From positions 17,294,404-17,358,403 of the forward strand of contig NC_081183.1 in assembly GCF_029867415.1 (NCBI RefSeq): 64,000 bases of DNA. The letters are read 5' to 3'. This document shows positions 35,912 to 47,949 of the stretch, one piece after another (the first letter of the stretch is position 1; each line of letters opens with the position of its first letter). The DNA comes from Vicia villosa. Its lineage: Eukaryota > Streptophyta > Magnoliopsida > Fabales > Fabaceae. Position numbers and translations under genes: made by a program. Below the pieces are notes generated by a model. The model worked only from the letters and a program-made list of their open reading frames with translations, did not search any database and was not told the origin of the DNA.

Positions 35912-38293
35912 AAGTTTAATATTGCAATTTATGATATGTGATTGTAATCAAAGGTTATATTTGTGCAATGGAGTTTGAAAATCCTCGATCATTCTTGTTA
36001 CAATCAGGTTTATATAAATCCTTAAATTTTTAACATGATTAGTCTACATGGTAAAGATAGGTCTTAGTTAGTTGTCAATGACTTCATTTAGTCCCCTTAG
36101 ATGATAAAGAATTAGGATTCACGAGAATAGATTTCTCTTGATTTCCAATAAAAGATCAAAGTGACAATTCAACAATTACACAAGAAACTTTTTCAAAGTG
36201 TTAGTTCTCTCAGCATTAAAACTATGTGTTGAGTGTAAGAAAAAATGTGGAACAAAGAAAGAGTAGAAGAGAATGCTAGTATTTTCAATTCTTGTGTGTT
36301 TTCAAAGGATTGTAAAAGCTCAAATCCAGATCATAGTCAGTTATGCTGTTGCCATAATTGATTATGACATAAGAAAAAAAGGGAAAATTTGTTTGGATCT
36401 GAAGCATAATTAATTATAAGATTCCATAATCGATTAACAAGAGAATTTTACTTCATAATTGATTAGACAAGAGTCATAATTGATTAGGAGCTAAATTTCA
36501 GTAATCACTATATAATCGATTATAAGACCTTCTTACTCAATTATGCTTAGGTTTAAAAGTTTTGCCCCAATCTAAAGAATTTTAAGAAAGATGAAGTTTA
36601 GAGAAACATTGTGTGCGAACGCGCGTACGTACATAACTTTAATACGTTAAAAGCAACACTCTTAATATCACAAATTAATTTTGTATAAAAATAAATCACA
36701 GAAGTACAAGATCACAAGACGGACTTTTAACATACTTTTATTTTTTGATGGCATTCTTTAACATTTGATTTTTTAATCAATCATTAGAAACTTATTAATT
36801 TTTACTTGAATTCAAACTTTCTTCATCACTAAAAAATATGATTAGTTTAATATAGAGAATATAAAATAAGAATATAAATAGCTTTAAAATTAGATTTATT
36901 AATTGATCTTTTCTTAATAATTAATTTCTCTTATTACCTATTTTAAGAAAAATTTTATTTTATGAAAATATAAAAATAAAAACTTAAAGAAAAAAACAAT
37001 TTCTATTTTTTGAAGAGTATTGGGGAAGTGATCTTTCGATTGATGGCACTTACATTATTCTATTGTATACATTGTTTTCATAACTTCAAGATAATTGTTT
37101 TATAAGAGATGGAAACTTCAAGTCTATATTACTACTATAAATAAACAAACAATTGTATAAATAAACTATCTTTTTTTTTTTCTTTTTTTCTTTTTTTTTT
37201 TTGCATAAAATAAACAAATAACTAAAGAGAAAGAGAAGATAGATAAAATATAAAATATGGGCTTGAAAATCTAATAATTTTATTAGTTGTCTTCAGTCAC
37301 TGTTGTAGTTGATAATAATAGTATAGTAGTATAGTCAATATGGCATCATCACTTGTCCCAAAAATTGATGTTCCCCACTTGTGTTCTACCTATCTCTCAT
37401 AGAAACACAGAAAAATGTAACTCCTCATTGGGTGTTTCATGTTATTTTTCTTAAAGCTCTTTCACTTTTGTTCTAAGAAATTATCAAATATATATAGAAA
37501 ACAATTTTTTCCGCTACAGTTCATTATGCATACCTATATAATTATTAGAATAGGTTAAGAGAAATACTTAAAGAATTTTTTTGAATAAAGCATTGCTTAA
37601 AGAATAAAAATATATAGTGTATATGTGAAATTGTGTATTTATTGTATTAACGAGTGACCCGTCAAGTACAAAACGATATGTGTTTATCTTGTATTTTACA
37701 AATAAATATCATTTTTGGTTCTTTTATACCAATTCTTAGGTTTGAATTAGAATTGACTCAATCATATATAATGATTATTAAGATGAGAATAAGCTACATT
37801 CATAAAAAAAGGATTACACAATTTTCATATTTAATTTATTACAGATTCTCTTATCATTAATAGATCAATATCCAGAAAGATTCCAACAAAACTAGGGGTG
37901 GCAGTCGAAGGCCCAAGATCGATAAGGTACATTCATAAAAAGGGATGACACATTCTCCATACTCACTACAAATTCTCTTATCATTATCAGAAGTCAAGAC
38001 ACCTCAATCCGAAGGTGGACCAACATCCAAAAAGAATTCAGGTGGCAAAACAGACTCGACCTATTAGGCATGCTTGTTTTGTCTGCACTTTAGTGCGGCT
38101 GGGCCAAAGGTTTCAGCTCACATCCTCTAATGTGTCAGCGTCCTCCTTGTTTTTATTTCCGGGCTTTTATGGGCACATAGATTTACAATAATTTTTGTAT
38201 TTTTAGGTCTAAAAAGAGCAGTGTCCACCGGTCCTCCCACCCCTACCCTCACTTTTAGTGCATGACGGGGTAAGGTTTTAGGCATGTATCCTC
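35912..38293. other. Intergenic AT-rich spacer
   Basis: No coding frame is supported. At 36353-36522 six diverged copies of ATAATCGATTAT-like palindromes occur. At about 37795-37990 a segment (cattcataaaaa...ttctcttatcatta) is duplicated on both sides of a short piece beginning TAGGGGTGGCAG (37894), which resembles the start of hAT-type MITEs. The rest shows nothing I can name. Confidence 0.45.
36353..36522. repeat. Cluster of ATAATCGATTAT-type palindromes
   Basis: Six copies or near copies at about 36353, 36404, 36425, 36454, 36475 and 36511, for example CATAATTGATTATG, CCATAATCGATTAAC and TATAATCGATTATA, spaced 20-50 bp. Function unknown. Confidence 0.6.
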
Positions 38294-38294
38294 A

Positions 38295-38363
<69 letters not shown>
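38294..38363. repeat. (AAT)n microsatellite, left array
   Basis: About 70 bp of uninterrupted AAT repeats directly before the MITE duplication. Confidence 0.95.
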
Positions 38364-38365
<2 letters not shown>

Positions 38366-38737
38366 GAGAAAAGGGGTGATGCACTGACAGTGTAAAATAT
38401 TTTTACACTGTCAACCAATCACCACCCATGTATCAAATTAAACCATTTTTTTATTTAAAAAAAATTTAATGACATGGAACATTTATAATTTTCTATTGGA
38501 TGACAGTGTAAAATTATTTTACACTGTCAGTGCACTACCTTTTAACTCATAAGAGAAAAGGGGTGATGCACTGACAGTGTAAAATATTTTTACACTGTCA
38601 ACCAATCACCACCCATGTATCAAATTAAACCATTTTTTTATTTAAAAAAAATTTAATGACATGGAACATTTATAATTTTCTATTGGATGACAGTGTAAAA
38701 TTATTTTACACTGTCAGTGCACTACCTTTTAACTCTA
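38364..38737. mobile_element. MITE present as two identical tandem copies (187 bp each)
   Basis: Copy 1 is 38364-38550 and copy 2 38551-38737; they read identically apart from the last two bases at the edge. Each carries terminal inverted repeats (GGGTGATGCACTGACAGTG at one end; on the other strand GGTAGTGCACTGACAGTG). Next to each end lies a perfect hairpin built from TGACAGTGTAAAA and its complement, so every copy holds four such arms. The pair lies inside an AAT microsatellite, so the MITE inserted there and was then duplicated with its edge (TTTTAACTC). Superfamily uncertain. Confidence 0.85.
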
Positions 38738-39388
<651 letters not shown>

Positions 39389-39797
39389 GACTTCAAGTGA
39401 GACTGTATTACTACTACTTAGTAAAAGTTTATGGAATTTAAAAATACTAGTAATAATTTCCTAAGTCCCATAAAACCAGCCTAAACGTTGACGACTAATT
39501 TTTTTTAATACTCAAGATCAAGTTGAATTTAATTTAAATACATGTCAGAGAGTTTGAAACCCGCAACACAAGTAAAAGAAAATTTTGTGTAACAGCTGCC
39601 ATTTCCTACTGTGCTGCAGATTGCAGCGCTACAGCAGCCACTTTTTGACATAGTCATGAGTTTTGACCATACTGCTCGGGAGTTCATGAAAGAGTTTTTT
39701 TAATCATGATTGATAAGACTTTTGTTAGCCTTTCAATAAGAGCATAAAGCCTAGTGATTAGAGATTTGATCCCTAAATATATTTAATTATTAGTATA

Positions 39798-39802
<5 letters not shown>

Positions 39803-39866
<64 letters not shown>
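39803..39866. repeat. (AT)n microsatellite
   Basis: About 64 bp of AT dinucleotides close to the 3' end of Helitron 2. Confidence 0.95.
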
Positions 39867-39869
<3 letters not shown>

Positions 39870-40572
39870 GGTCCTCAATATATTTATACCGACTAGTAAC
39901 AAACCCGTGCATATGCACGAGTTCTGTTCGGTTACGCGCATTTGGATCAATAATAGATATTTTCCGTATATCATTTTTGAATCAAAAATATTTGATCATA
40001 AATATCATTTCTCGTATATAAAAATATTTAGATCAACAATAGATTTTTTTTCATATAAAGACTTTATTTTTGTTTAGGTATCATTTAAAAAATATTTGGA
40101 TCAATAGAAAATTTCGTATATAAAAGTATTTAGATCAATAATAGATTTTTTCATTTATATCATTTTTGATTAAAAAATATTTGAATCATAAATACCATTT
40201 TTCGTAAATAATAGATTTTTCATATTCAAATATTATTTTTATTTAGGTATCATTTACAAAAATATTTGGATCAATATTAAATTTTCGTATATAAAAATAT
40301 TTAGATCAATAATAGATTTTTTTCCGTATGCTATTTTTGGATCAAAAATATTTGATCATAAATATTAAGATCAATAAAAAAAAAATTCCGTATACAGACT
40401 TCATTTTTGTTTAGGTATCATTTAGAAAAATATTTGGATCAATAGTAAATTCCGTAAATAAAAATATTTAGATTATTAGTATTTATTTTTCCCATATATC
40501 ATTTTTTAATAAAAATATTTGGATCATAAATACCATTTTTCGTAAATAATAGATTTTTTATGTATACAAATA

Positions 40573-42502
40573 ATTTTTTTTTTTTAATCAAATTACGATA
40601 TATTAATTCAAAAAACACAGTTATTACAAAGCGACCACAAGTGGTCCAGCTGCCTAGACAGGACTAAATCATCAATTGGGCTACATGGGGTCTAAGTTTT
40701 AAGCTGGCCCAACTCCTATACACAATTACATCCAAAATATTAGAAACCACTCTTGCTGCATCCATCTCTTTGCGAAAACTAATGGAGTTCCTAAATTGCC
40801 ATACACCATATACTGTTTCGGCTAAGGCCAATTTCAGCATGGCTGCCCTGACTGATTTTCCTTTACACTGCTGTATTAGCCAACACAGTTCATCACTCCA
40901 AGGTTTTGGATCATGTGGGACCCCAAGCCAGTCCAACACCTTCTGCCAAATTTGTCTAGTGTCTTTGCATTCAAACAAAATGTGATCTATGGTTTCATCC
41001 TTTAAACAGAAGCAACAGGTAGCATAGTTCACAATTCCAAAGCGACATAGCCTACTTCTTGTAGGCAATTTTCCATGACAAGCAATCCATAGTGTAATGA
41101 GGGCTCTTGGTCGTGCAGTGTTGCCACAGAAAATTCTAAACCAGGGGACTTGAATATCCTGAGATCTAAGCTGCTTGTAAACCTGTCTCGTATTGAATCT
41201 CAGCATGGTACTCCAATTCACTATGGTTGTTGTATCCTCTCTCTTCCTCAGAATGGCTTTGTATATCCATGAGTAATGCTCTTTTTCCTCAACATGCATT
41301 ATGTCTCTACCCTTCAAGTAGTAACTATTTATCCAGCGCACCCAAAGCTGTCAATTGCACTGTGGTGACTTTAATTCCAAAGAGTGATGCAACAAAGACT
41401 ATTAAAGACTACAGACCTATAGCTGGATGCACTACTATCTATAAGATCATCTCCAAGATTATCACTTCAAGGCTGGCCAGAGTTATTGGTAGTGTGGTAA
41501 ATCATAATCAAGCTGCCTTTATTCCAGGGCAGCAGATACACAACCACATACTGCTTACATATGAACTGTTGAGAGGATATACTAGGAAGGGTGGGACTCC
41601 AAACTGTATGGTGCAACTAGACTTGCAAAAAGCCTATGATATGGTAGATTGGAGTGCCCTTGAGATTATCATGAAAGAGATTGGTCTACCATTGCAGTTT
41701 GTAAGATGGATCATGCTTACAGTTCAGACTGTCTCATATAGATTCAATGTCAATGGAGTGTACACCAAAGTAATGCCAGCAAAGAGAGGGATTAGACAGG
41801 GAGATCCACTTTCCCCCATGCTGTTTGTTATAGTCATGGAATACTTGAATAGATTACTCTATAAGATGCAATTGGATTCTGCTTTTAAACATCATAGTAG
41901 ATGCAAACCTCTACACCTTACAAATGTTACATTTGCTGATGATGTTTTGCTATTCTGTAGAGGGGATGTCAGATCTGTGGAGATGATGCTAGCAGTGTTA
42001 AACAAATTCTCTGTATCAACTGGATTGATTGTGAATCCTAGGAAATGTAGAGTTTATTTTGGAGGAGTGGATATGGACATTAGAAGCAGAATTTTGGATC
42101 TTACTACTTTCCAAGAAGGGGACTTGCCATTCAGATATCTAGGGATCCCTATGACTAGCAAGAGACTTGAGATTCATCAATACATGCCCCTAGTTGACAA
42201 AATTGTAGCTAGAATCACTCATTGGAGTAGCAGATTGTTGAGCTATGCTGGGAAAGTACAATTGGTCAAGAGTGTCTGCTTTGCAACTGCAAATTATTGG
42301 CTGCAATGCCTTCCTTTACCTAAACACGTTCTCCACCATATTGATGTTATGTGTCGTTCATTTGTGTGGACAGGAGGTGCTATAATAACGAAAAAAAGTC
42401 CTGTTGCCTGGAAGAGTGTGTGCAAGCCTAGGAAGTTTGGTGGGCTGAATATAATTGATTTGCAGGTTTGGAACAATATTGCCATGATGAAGCTACTATG
42501 GA
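40573..42502 (-). mobile_element. 5'-inverted (twin-primed) LINE insertion
   Basis: Flanked by the 7-bp repeat ACAAATA (40566-40572 and 42503-42509). A 12-nt T-run at 40574-40585 is the minus-strand poly(A) tail. The 3' half (zf-RVT) lies on the minus strand (41348-40586), and the 5' half (reverse transcriptase) is inverted onto the plus strand (41343-42502). The inverted part ends at IAMMKLLWN and the direct part starts at LWVRWINSYYL, which are neighbours in the family protein. The internal junction shares AAAGCT. This is the structure made by twin priming. Confidence 0.85.
40664..41348 (-). pseudogene. LINE zf-RVT (3') half of ORF2
   Basis: Minus-strand open frame of 225 codons with no stop: RWINSYYLKGRDI, then RPRALITLWIACHGKLPTRS, the zinc-binding C-C-H-C set YATCCFCLKDETIDHILFEC, and a C-terminal helix-rich end. 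It stops at 40664, leaving a short 3' UTR and the poly(A). It lacks the upstream domains because of the inversion. Confidence 0.87.
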
Positions 42503-42504
42503 AC
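41345..42504 (+). pseudogene. LINE reverse transcriptase (inverted 5' part of ORF2)
   Basis: Plus-strand open frame: VTLIPKSDATKTIKDYRPI, AAFIPGQQIHNHILLTYELL, MVQLDLQKAYDMVDW, GIRQGDPLSPMLF, the catalytic FADDVLLFCRG near 41930-41965, and PRKFGGLNIIDLQVWNNI. No stops across some 385 codons, so the insertion is fairly recent. The endonuclease and RT start are missing (5' truncation). A reading start within the neighbouring antisense half is accidental. Confidence 0.88.
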
Positions 42505-43258
42505 AAATATTATTTTTATTTAGGTATCATTCACAAAAATATTTGGATCAATATTAAATTTTCGTATATAAAAATATTTAGATCAATAATAAATTTTTTG
42601 GCCTATGCCATTTTTTAATACAAAATATTTGGATCATAAATAACATTTTTCGTATATAAAAAATTTAGATCAATAATATATTTTTTACCCATATATAGAT
42701 CTTATTTTTGTTTAGGTATCATTTACAAACATATTTGGATCAATAGTAAATTTCGTATATAAAAATATTTAGATCATTAGTAGATTTTTTTCCGTATACC
42801 ACTTTTGAATAAAAATATTTGGATCATAAATACCATTTTTCGAAAATAATAGATTTTTTTCCATATACAAATATGATTTTTATCTAGGTATCAGTTACAA
42901 AAATATTTGGATCAATATTAAATTTTCGTATATAAAAATATTTAGATTAATAATAGATTCTTTGAATAAATTTTTCCCGTATACCATTTTTGACTAAAAA
43001 ATATTTTGATCATAAATACCATTTTTCGTATATAAAAAATATATATCAATAATAGTTTTTTTTTTTGTGAAAGAAAGAAGTGAGAAAGTGATGAAAGAGA
43101 AAAAATAGAGAATGAAGAGAGATTTGGTAAGTTTGATAAAATATGAGGGTTGTATTATTTTAATAATAAAATTAAGAACTTTATTATGCAAAGATCAAAT
43201 AACCACAATTTTAATGGGTTGGCAAAAAATTAAATAAAGGTATTATCTAGGTGAATTC

Positions 43259-44006
43259 TCTTTATTTGAAGAGTATTCAATGCATTATTATGAGTATCAT
43301 CAATAGAAGAAGATTCACGAGGCAAAAATGGTCAATCATCTATCTCTACATTTTTGAATTTTAGATCAATACTGAAATACATATTGCCATGGATACAAAC
43401 ATTCTTGCAATTTTTCTTATGATGATGTATTGAACCATTATAAATTACGGTGTATATTTTCTATACCCCTCTCTTTTAAATTATGATTAGATTTGCATTT
43501 TATTAATTAGGTTTAAATTGCTTTTCATGTTACTAGGTTTTGTTGCTCATATCGATTTAATGTTTAATTTTAAGTATATGTTAGTACTAGTCAACTATAC
43601 ATATTTTATGGTGATTTTATTTGTAAAAATTGTAATATTATATTGTTAATTCAATTAATAAAATTTTGTTCAAAATTTTTGTTATGAATCAAATTTGATT
43701 AATTAGAGTATTATTTACTAGTGTAAGCTTCATTATATTTTATGTACGTTAAGTCAATCATATAATTTCTCTACATACGCATTTCTTAAAACTTCCACTC
43801 TCGCACTATTTTAAAATCTGATTTTAAAAAACCCTCTAAAATAATTTTATTGGAAAAATTATATTCAACCCCCTTTTTAGATCATTATACGCCTATATTC
43901 AATCCAGAAGCTTCACATTAATAACAACGCATGGCGAAGATGTACACCTCATCACCCTTTTCATTTGAAGCATTATCTTCAAACAACTTATCTTACCTGC
44001 AAGACA
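43259..44006. other. Intergenic, nothing recognised
   Basis: AT-rich, no supported genes or bounded repeats. Confidence 0.45.
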
Positions 44007-45720
44007 TTACAAGGAATGAAAAATTAATACAGATACCCTCAATACAAAATAACCAAATATTTGGAGGATGTTTTCGCCCTTACCAAATTTTTTCTGCTTC
44101 ACTTCCTTAGTAGCTGCTTCAATTAACACACGATTTTTGATGTATTTCCTTTTTCTCTTCGAAGAATTAGCACTATAAGAGTTTGTACCTCTAACAAAGT
44201 TGAGGTCTTCCCAAAAGGAGGTGGACTTATTCTTCAAGTACTTCTCTTCTTGGGATAGATCACTGGTCTGATATATGTACGATTTCGGTGTCATCAAGAA
44301 GTGATTTTGTTGTCAAAATTTAGGGAATTTTAGTAAATAGTAAGGGGATCTCTTTTTGAATCTCATAGATACTCTCAAGAACATTACTGGTAAGAGTCGT
44401 GGCTATGTAATATTTTTCCTTGAAATTCTTTAGACTATCAATGTATACCTCGAACATCTAGGTACCTTGTTTAAAAGAGAGCAAACCTTGAACCTAACCT
44501 GAGTTGGTCGAAGTTCGTTTGTTATTGAATAGTTGAAAGAATAATGTCAAAGTTAAGATGTATTTCATGTATTCACACTAGTATTGAAAAACTCTTGCAT
44601 ATGTCCAACTTACAAGATGCAATTGTGACAAGGTGGTCCCCAAATGAGTGAGTATCTCCACCACGAAATCATTAAAGGGTGGTTGAAAACCCATCAGAGA
44701 GAAAAAGGCACTTATGAAGGGGAAAAATACACCCCGGATAATGAATGCACAATATTTTGTCATTCTTTTGAGGTAGGATCCCCTAATCAGAGGAAATGCC
44801 AACATTAGTGAAGGTGTTATCTAGGTCCCATTAGCCAGCAAACACAAAAACAGTGTCTTATGTCTCTTGATCTACCCAAAGAGTTCATCTTTGGCCTCAT
44901 GAATATCCGTATTTTGACCTTTTTGGTCCCTTACGACTTTGGTGTGAAAAGATAAAAAGAATGACCATAAGTACCAGCACGTAACTTCAACCCTACTCAT
45001 CATCTAACATAATTTTCAGTTAGTTCACAACCAAAAGCACGTCTATAAGCCCTAGTATGGGTCTGAGATTTACCCTCTCTCCTGAAATAATCTACGTATT
45101 CTGAGTTCTAAGTTGGCTAAATGCAAGGTTTGGAAAGAAAAACCTCTAACCACTCCGAGAAAGCCTTCACTAAAAAAGAAGAAATGTCTGAAAAAAGGAT
45201 GGATAAGATAAGTCAAAGGCAACAAAAAGTGCATAAAGAATGTTACTTTGTAGACGAGGAACACAAAAATAAAGTTGATCATTTCCTCTACAACAAGGAC
45301 TTGTGGGGAAACTATTTCAGACCAACCAAACTGCTCAACAAATTAGGCTAAAGAGTTTCACCCACTAAAAGCTGATGAATAAGTAGACCCTCGCCGAGAG
45401 TCTGGTCTTAATATTTTCATAACAATAATAGCTTCAGGTCATAATGTAAGGACTTGGGGGACAACTGTTCCGAACGAGCAAAACAACCCATTAAAGTTGA
45501 CTCAATCCAAAGACTCAATTCAAAGTTTCACTGAGTTAAAGACAATGAACAGGTAAACTCTCACCAAGAAGTCGCACACTGAAGCTCTGAACTACTCTCA
45601 TCATAACTGCTGCAATCAATCCAACAGCCTTTCGCATTCTATGTCGCGCTCATCGAAGACAGTTTAATCATCACTTGTATATAAACATGATCACGTACCA
45701 CACTAAAATATATTTTCATT
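44007..45720 (-). pseudogene. Relic of a 'putative gypsy-type transposon' protein
   Basis: The minus strand at 44805-44578 reads FNDFVVEILTHLGTTLSQLH after a hydrophobic stretch, with SWTYARVFQY following. This matches the pattern F.DF...VL.HL...PSQLHP.SW...R.F of the PF04195-type proteins common in legume transposons. Neighbouring frames (44297-44007, basic, KKFGKGENILQIFGYF) may be its continuation. A related relic lies at 53380-55740. Frames are heavily broken and the limits are approximate. Confidence 0.5.
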
Positions 45721-46415
45721 CATTCTTACACGTTACACCTCTATAGTCTCCCTTTAAAATATTAACTTTACAGATACACTTTTTTTTGGTTTAGCAATGG
45801 CTCTTGTTTATCATCATCATTTTTTTTCTCGCATTCAAATACTATTTATATTTTATAAATAAATAACAGAAGTCATATTTTAATATCATGATACCTTATA
45901 AATCTATTTCTTATATGATCTTTATGTTTGAAATTCGTTTCAACCACATCAATCTTATAGTAAGTAGAATTTCATCGTGTTATTATCCTTTTACAATTGA
46001 GTTGGCGACTCAATTGATACTCATTAAGCAATAAAAACAAGAAACATGAATATTAATGCCTCCAAACTCATTTTATATTTGTTATCTTGTTTGTTTTCTC
46101 CTAACAATATATACCCTCAACTTCAAGTGTAACATTCACTGTTATTGAAATTTTGAGCAATTTCCTAACATCAATCCACCATAGATCACATACATATTAA
46201 GCCAGAACAATATCATTAATCACAATAGCCAAAATAGTTCATAGCGTTTCGTGATTTGTAGGGTCAATAAAACATATTTGTCATCAACTTCAACCTTCAA
46301 TATTTTGATTCATCATTCATATACAAACTGTGATCTCTATTGTACGTGAAAAACTACACACTCCAAAAACATAAAACTATAAAGTTACACTATTAACTAA
46401 TGCTCAATTACATAT
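45721..46415. other. Intergenic, downstream of the WAG kinase gene
   Basis: AT-rich; should contain the 3' UTR of the minus-strand kinase gene. Nothing else recognised. Confidence 0.45.
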
Positions 46416-47858
46416 TTACCTAACCTTATTACTATTATTAACATAACAATAATAACTATTATTATTACTACAATTCGAAAGTAACTCAAATCTACCTCCT
46501 TTATTTCTCAACACACCTCCAAGTCTCTTCCACCACCCTCTCTTCCTCTTACTACTCCCACAACTCAAACTCGAATCCGATTTTTTCCTCCTCAACAACC
46601 CCTTAACTTCAGGTGCCTTATAATTCCTTATCAAAGGCCACTTAATCCCATCGAAAAACGGGTGGCGTTTAATATCCGTTGCGCCCCTGGCGCACCCGAG
46701 CCTCCTCCTCGGATCCTTCACTAACAACTTCGCTATCAAGTCTCTCGCTTCAATCATTCCGACTTCCTCATTCTCCGCCACATTGAACTTAACATCGGCG
46801 TTAGACGCTATATTGCGCAGCGTGCTCTCTTTGTTACACCCCTTAAACGGTGTCGTACCGTATAAAAGCTCGTAGATAAAAACACCAAACGCCCACCAAT
46901 CTACGCCATTGCCGTGGCCGTAGCCAGAAACAAGCTCCGGCGCTAAATACTCGTGCGTTCCAACGCACGACCGTGAGAATGCCGCGGTTGGTTCCGCGAC
47001 AAACTCAGCGGTTACTCTTGATTTTGATTGTGATATGTTGTAACTGAAACAACTGTAAGTGGGGTCCATGTGAGGTTTATGATTGGCTGCAAATTCAAAT
47101 GTGGGTGCAACATCAGCTTTGAAGCAGAGATCGAAATCTGAAAGCATGACGTGTCCGTCTTCACGTAGAAGGACATTCTCGGGTTTTAAGTCGCGGTAAA
47201 CCACGCCGAGGGCGTGGAGATACTCGAGCGCGACGAGGATCTCCGCAGCGAAGAAACGCGCTGCGGAGAGTGTAAAGCGGTTTCCCGGTTGTTTACGGAG
47301 GAGAGAGTGGAGGTCTCCGCCGGGGCAGTAATCAATCAGGAGGCAGGAGTAGTGAGATACGTCGATACGCGCGTAGAGAGTCGGGAGAAAAGGATGATCG
47401 AGCATATGAAGGATTTCTGCTTCTGTTTCTGCGTGAGTTGATTTCTTGAGAGTGAGAAGGTCTTTATCAACAACTTTAAGAGCGAAATTTGCACCGTCGT
47501 AGTCGCGGAGACGGCAGAGGTAAACACGGCCGAGGTCTCCGGAGCCGAGGTGGCGGAGGAGTTTGATATGACGGAGGTGGAGACGGCCGTCGGAGGAGAG
47601 ATTTGTTGCGGCCTTGATTGCGGTCCAGTTGGGATCAGAGCTACGGTGGGGGCGGCGTGTGATTGAGGAGGAAAGGGTGGCTCCAGCAGCGGCTGAGGCG
47701 GTGGAGAGACGGTCGTTGAAGCTGAGAGCGAGGCTGCTTGTGCGGGCTAAGCTGGTGCGAGCGCTGGAGGAGGTGAAGGTGCGGTCGGTGGTGGTGCTGG
47801 TGAAACTGAGGTCGAGGTCGGAGTCTGGTGGTGGAAACAAAAATGTTGGTTCTTCCAT
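46416..47858 (-). CDS. WAG1/WAG2: AGC-family protein kinase, WAG1/WAG2-like
   Basis: Single exon, 480 residues, matching WAG1/WAG2 along its length as I recall it, including the N-terminal LDLSFTSTTTDRTFTSSSAR. Kinase landmarks: glycine loop GSGDLG at 105-110, lysine 128, YRDLKPEN 221-228, DFD 241-243 in place of DFG (the mark of plant AGC VIII kinases), an insertion of about 40 residues (245-285) before SCVGTHEYLAPE at 297-308, then DWWAFG. The C-terminal tail is basic (RRKK, SKRKRGWWKR), probably for membrane association. WAG kinases phosphorylate PIN auxin-efflux carriers and set their polarity, affecting root waving and organ formation. The insertion is shorter than I recall for Arabidopsis WAG1. 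Start: first ATG, followed by the conserved N-terminus. A TATA box lies about 65 bp upstream. No defect seen. Confidence 0.95.
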   Translation of the reverse strand: MEEPTFLFPPPDSDLDLSFTSTTTDRTFTSSSARTSLARTSSLALSFNDRLSTASAAAGATLSSSITRRPHRSSDPNWTAIKAATNLSSDGRLHLRHIKLLRHLGSGDLGRVYLCRLRDYDGANFALKVVDKDLLTLKKSTHAETEAEILHMLDHPFLPTLYARIDVSHYSCLLIDYCPGGDLHSLLRKQPGNRFTLSAARFFAAEILVALEYLHALGVVYRDLKPENVLLREDGHVMLSDFDLCFKADVAPTFEFAANHKPHMDPTYSCFSYNISQSKSRVTAEFVAEPTAAFSRSCVGTHEYLAPELVSGYGHGNGVDWWAFGVFIYELLYGTTPFKGCNKESTLRNIASNADVKFNVAENEEVGMIEARDLIAKLLVKDPRRRLGCARGATDIKRHPFFDGIKWPLIRNYKAPEVKGLLRRKKSDSSLSCGSSKRKRGWWKRLGGVLRNKGGRFELLSNCSNNNSYYCYVNNSNKVR

Positions 47859-47920
47859 TACAAGTATGGTTTTGTTAATGAAATTGTTATTTACTATCTT
47901 GGTGTTTGGTTTTGGTTTTT

Positions 47921-47933
47921 TTTATATATAAAG
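47921..47933 (-). promoter_or_regulatory. TATA box of the WAG-like gene
   Basis: Minus-strand CTTTATATATAAA, 63-75 bp upstream of the ATG at 47858, leaving room for a short 5' UTR. A pyrimidine-rich stretch (CTTCTCC) adjoins it. Confidence 0.65.
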
Positions 47934-47949
47934 GAGAAGGAATTAAGGA

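Larger units (their letters stand above)
39957..43060. repeat. ~170-bp tandem repeats inside Helitron 2
   Basis: The phrase TTTAGGTATCATTTA (with variants) recurs at 40073, 40242, 40410, 42519, 42711 and 42883. Taking out the LINE (40573-42502) gives spacings of about 169, 168, 179, 192 and 172 bp. Each unit also has AAAATATTTGGATCAATA and TTCGTATATAAAAATATTTAG. Confidence 0.85.
39893..43258 (-). mobile_element. Helitron 2, tandem-repeat-rich, with a LINE inside
   Basis: Minus-strand 3' end: ACTCGTGC-ATAT-GCACGGGT hairpin (39903-39922, one mismatch), TTGTTA, then CTAG and T. The body is a tandem array of ~170-bp units. A likely 5' edge near 43235-43258 has minus-strand TCTTCAAATAAAGAGAATTC, but the exact TC start next to A is not clear. 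No Rep/helicase, so non-autonomous. Confidence 0.65.

Noticed and set aside
47214..47931. Plus-strand open frames across the WAG kinase
   Set aside because: They are antisense to a well-supported conserved kinase exon.
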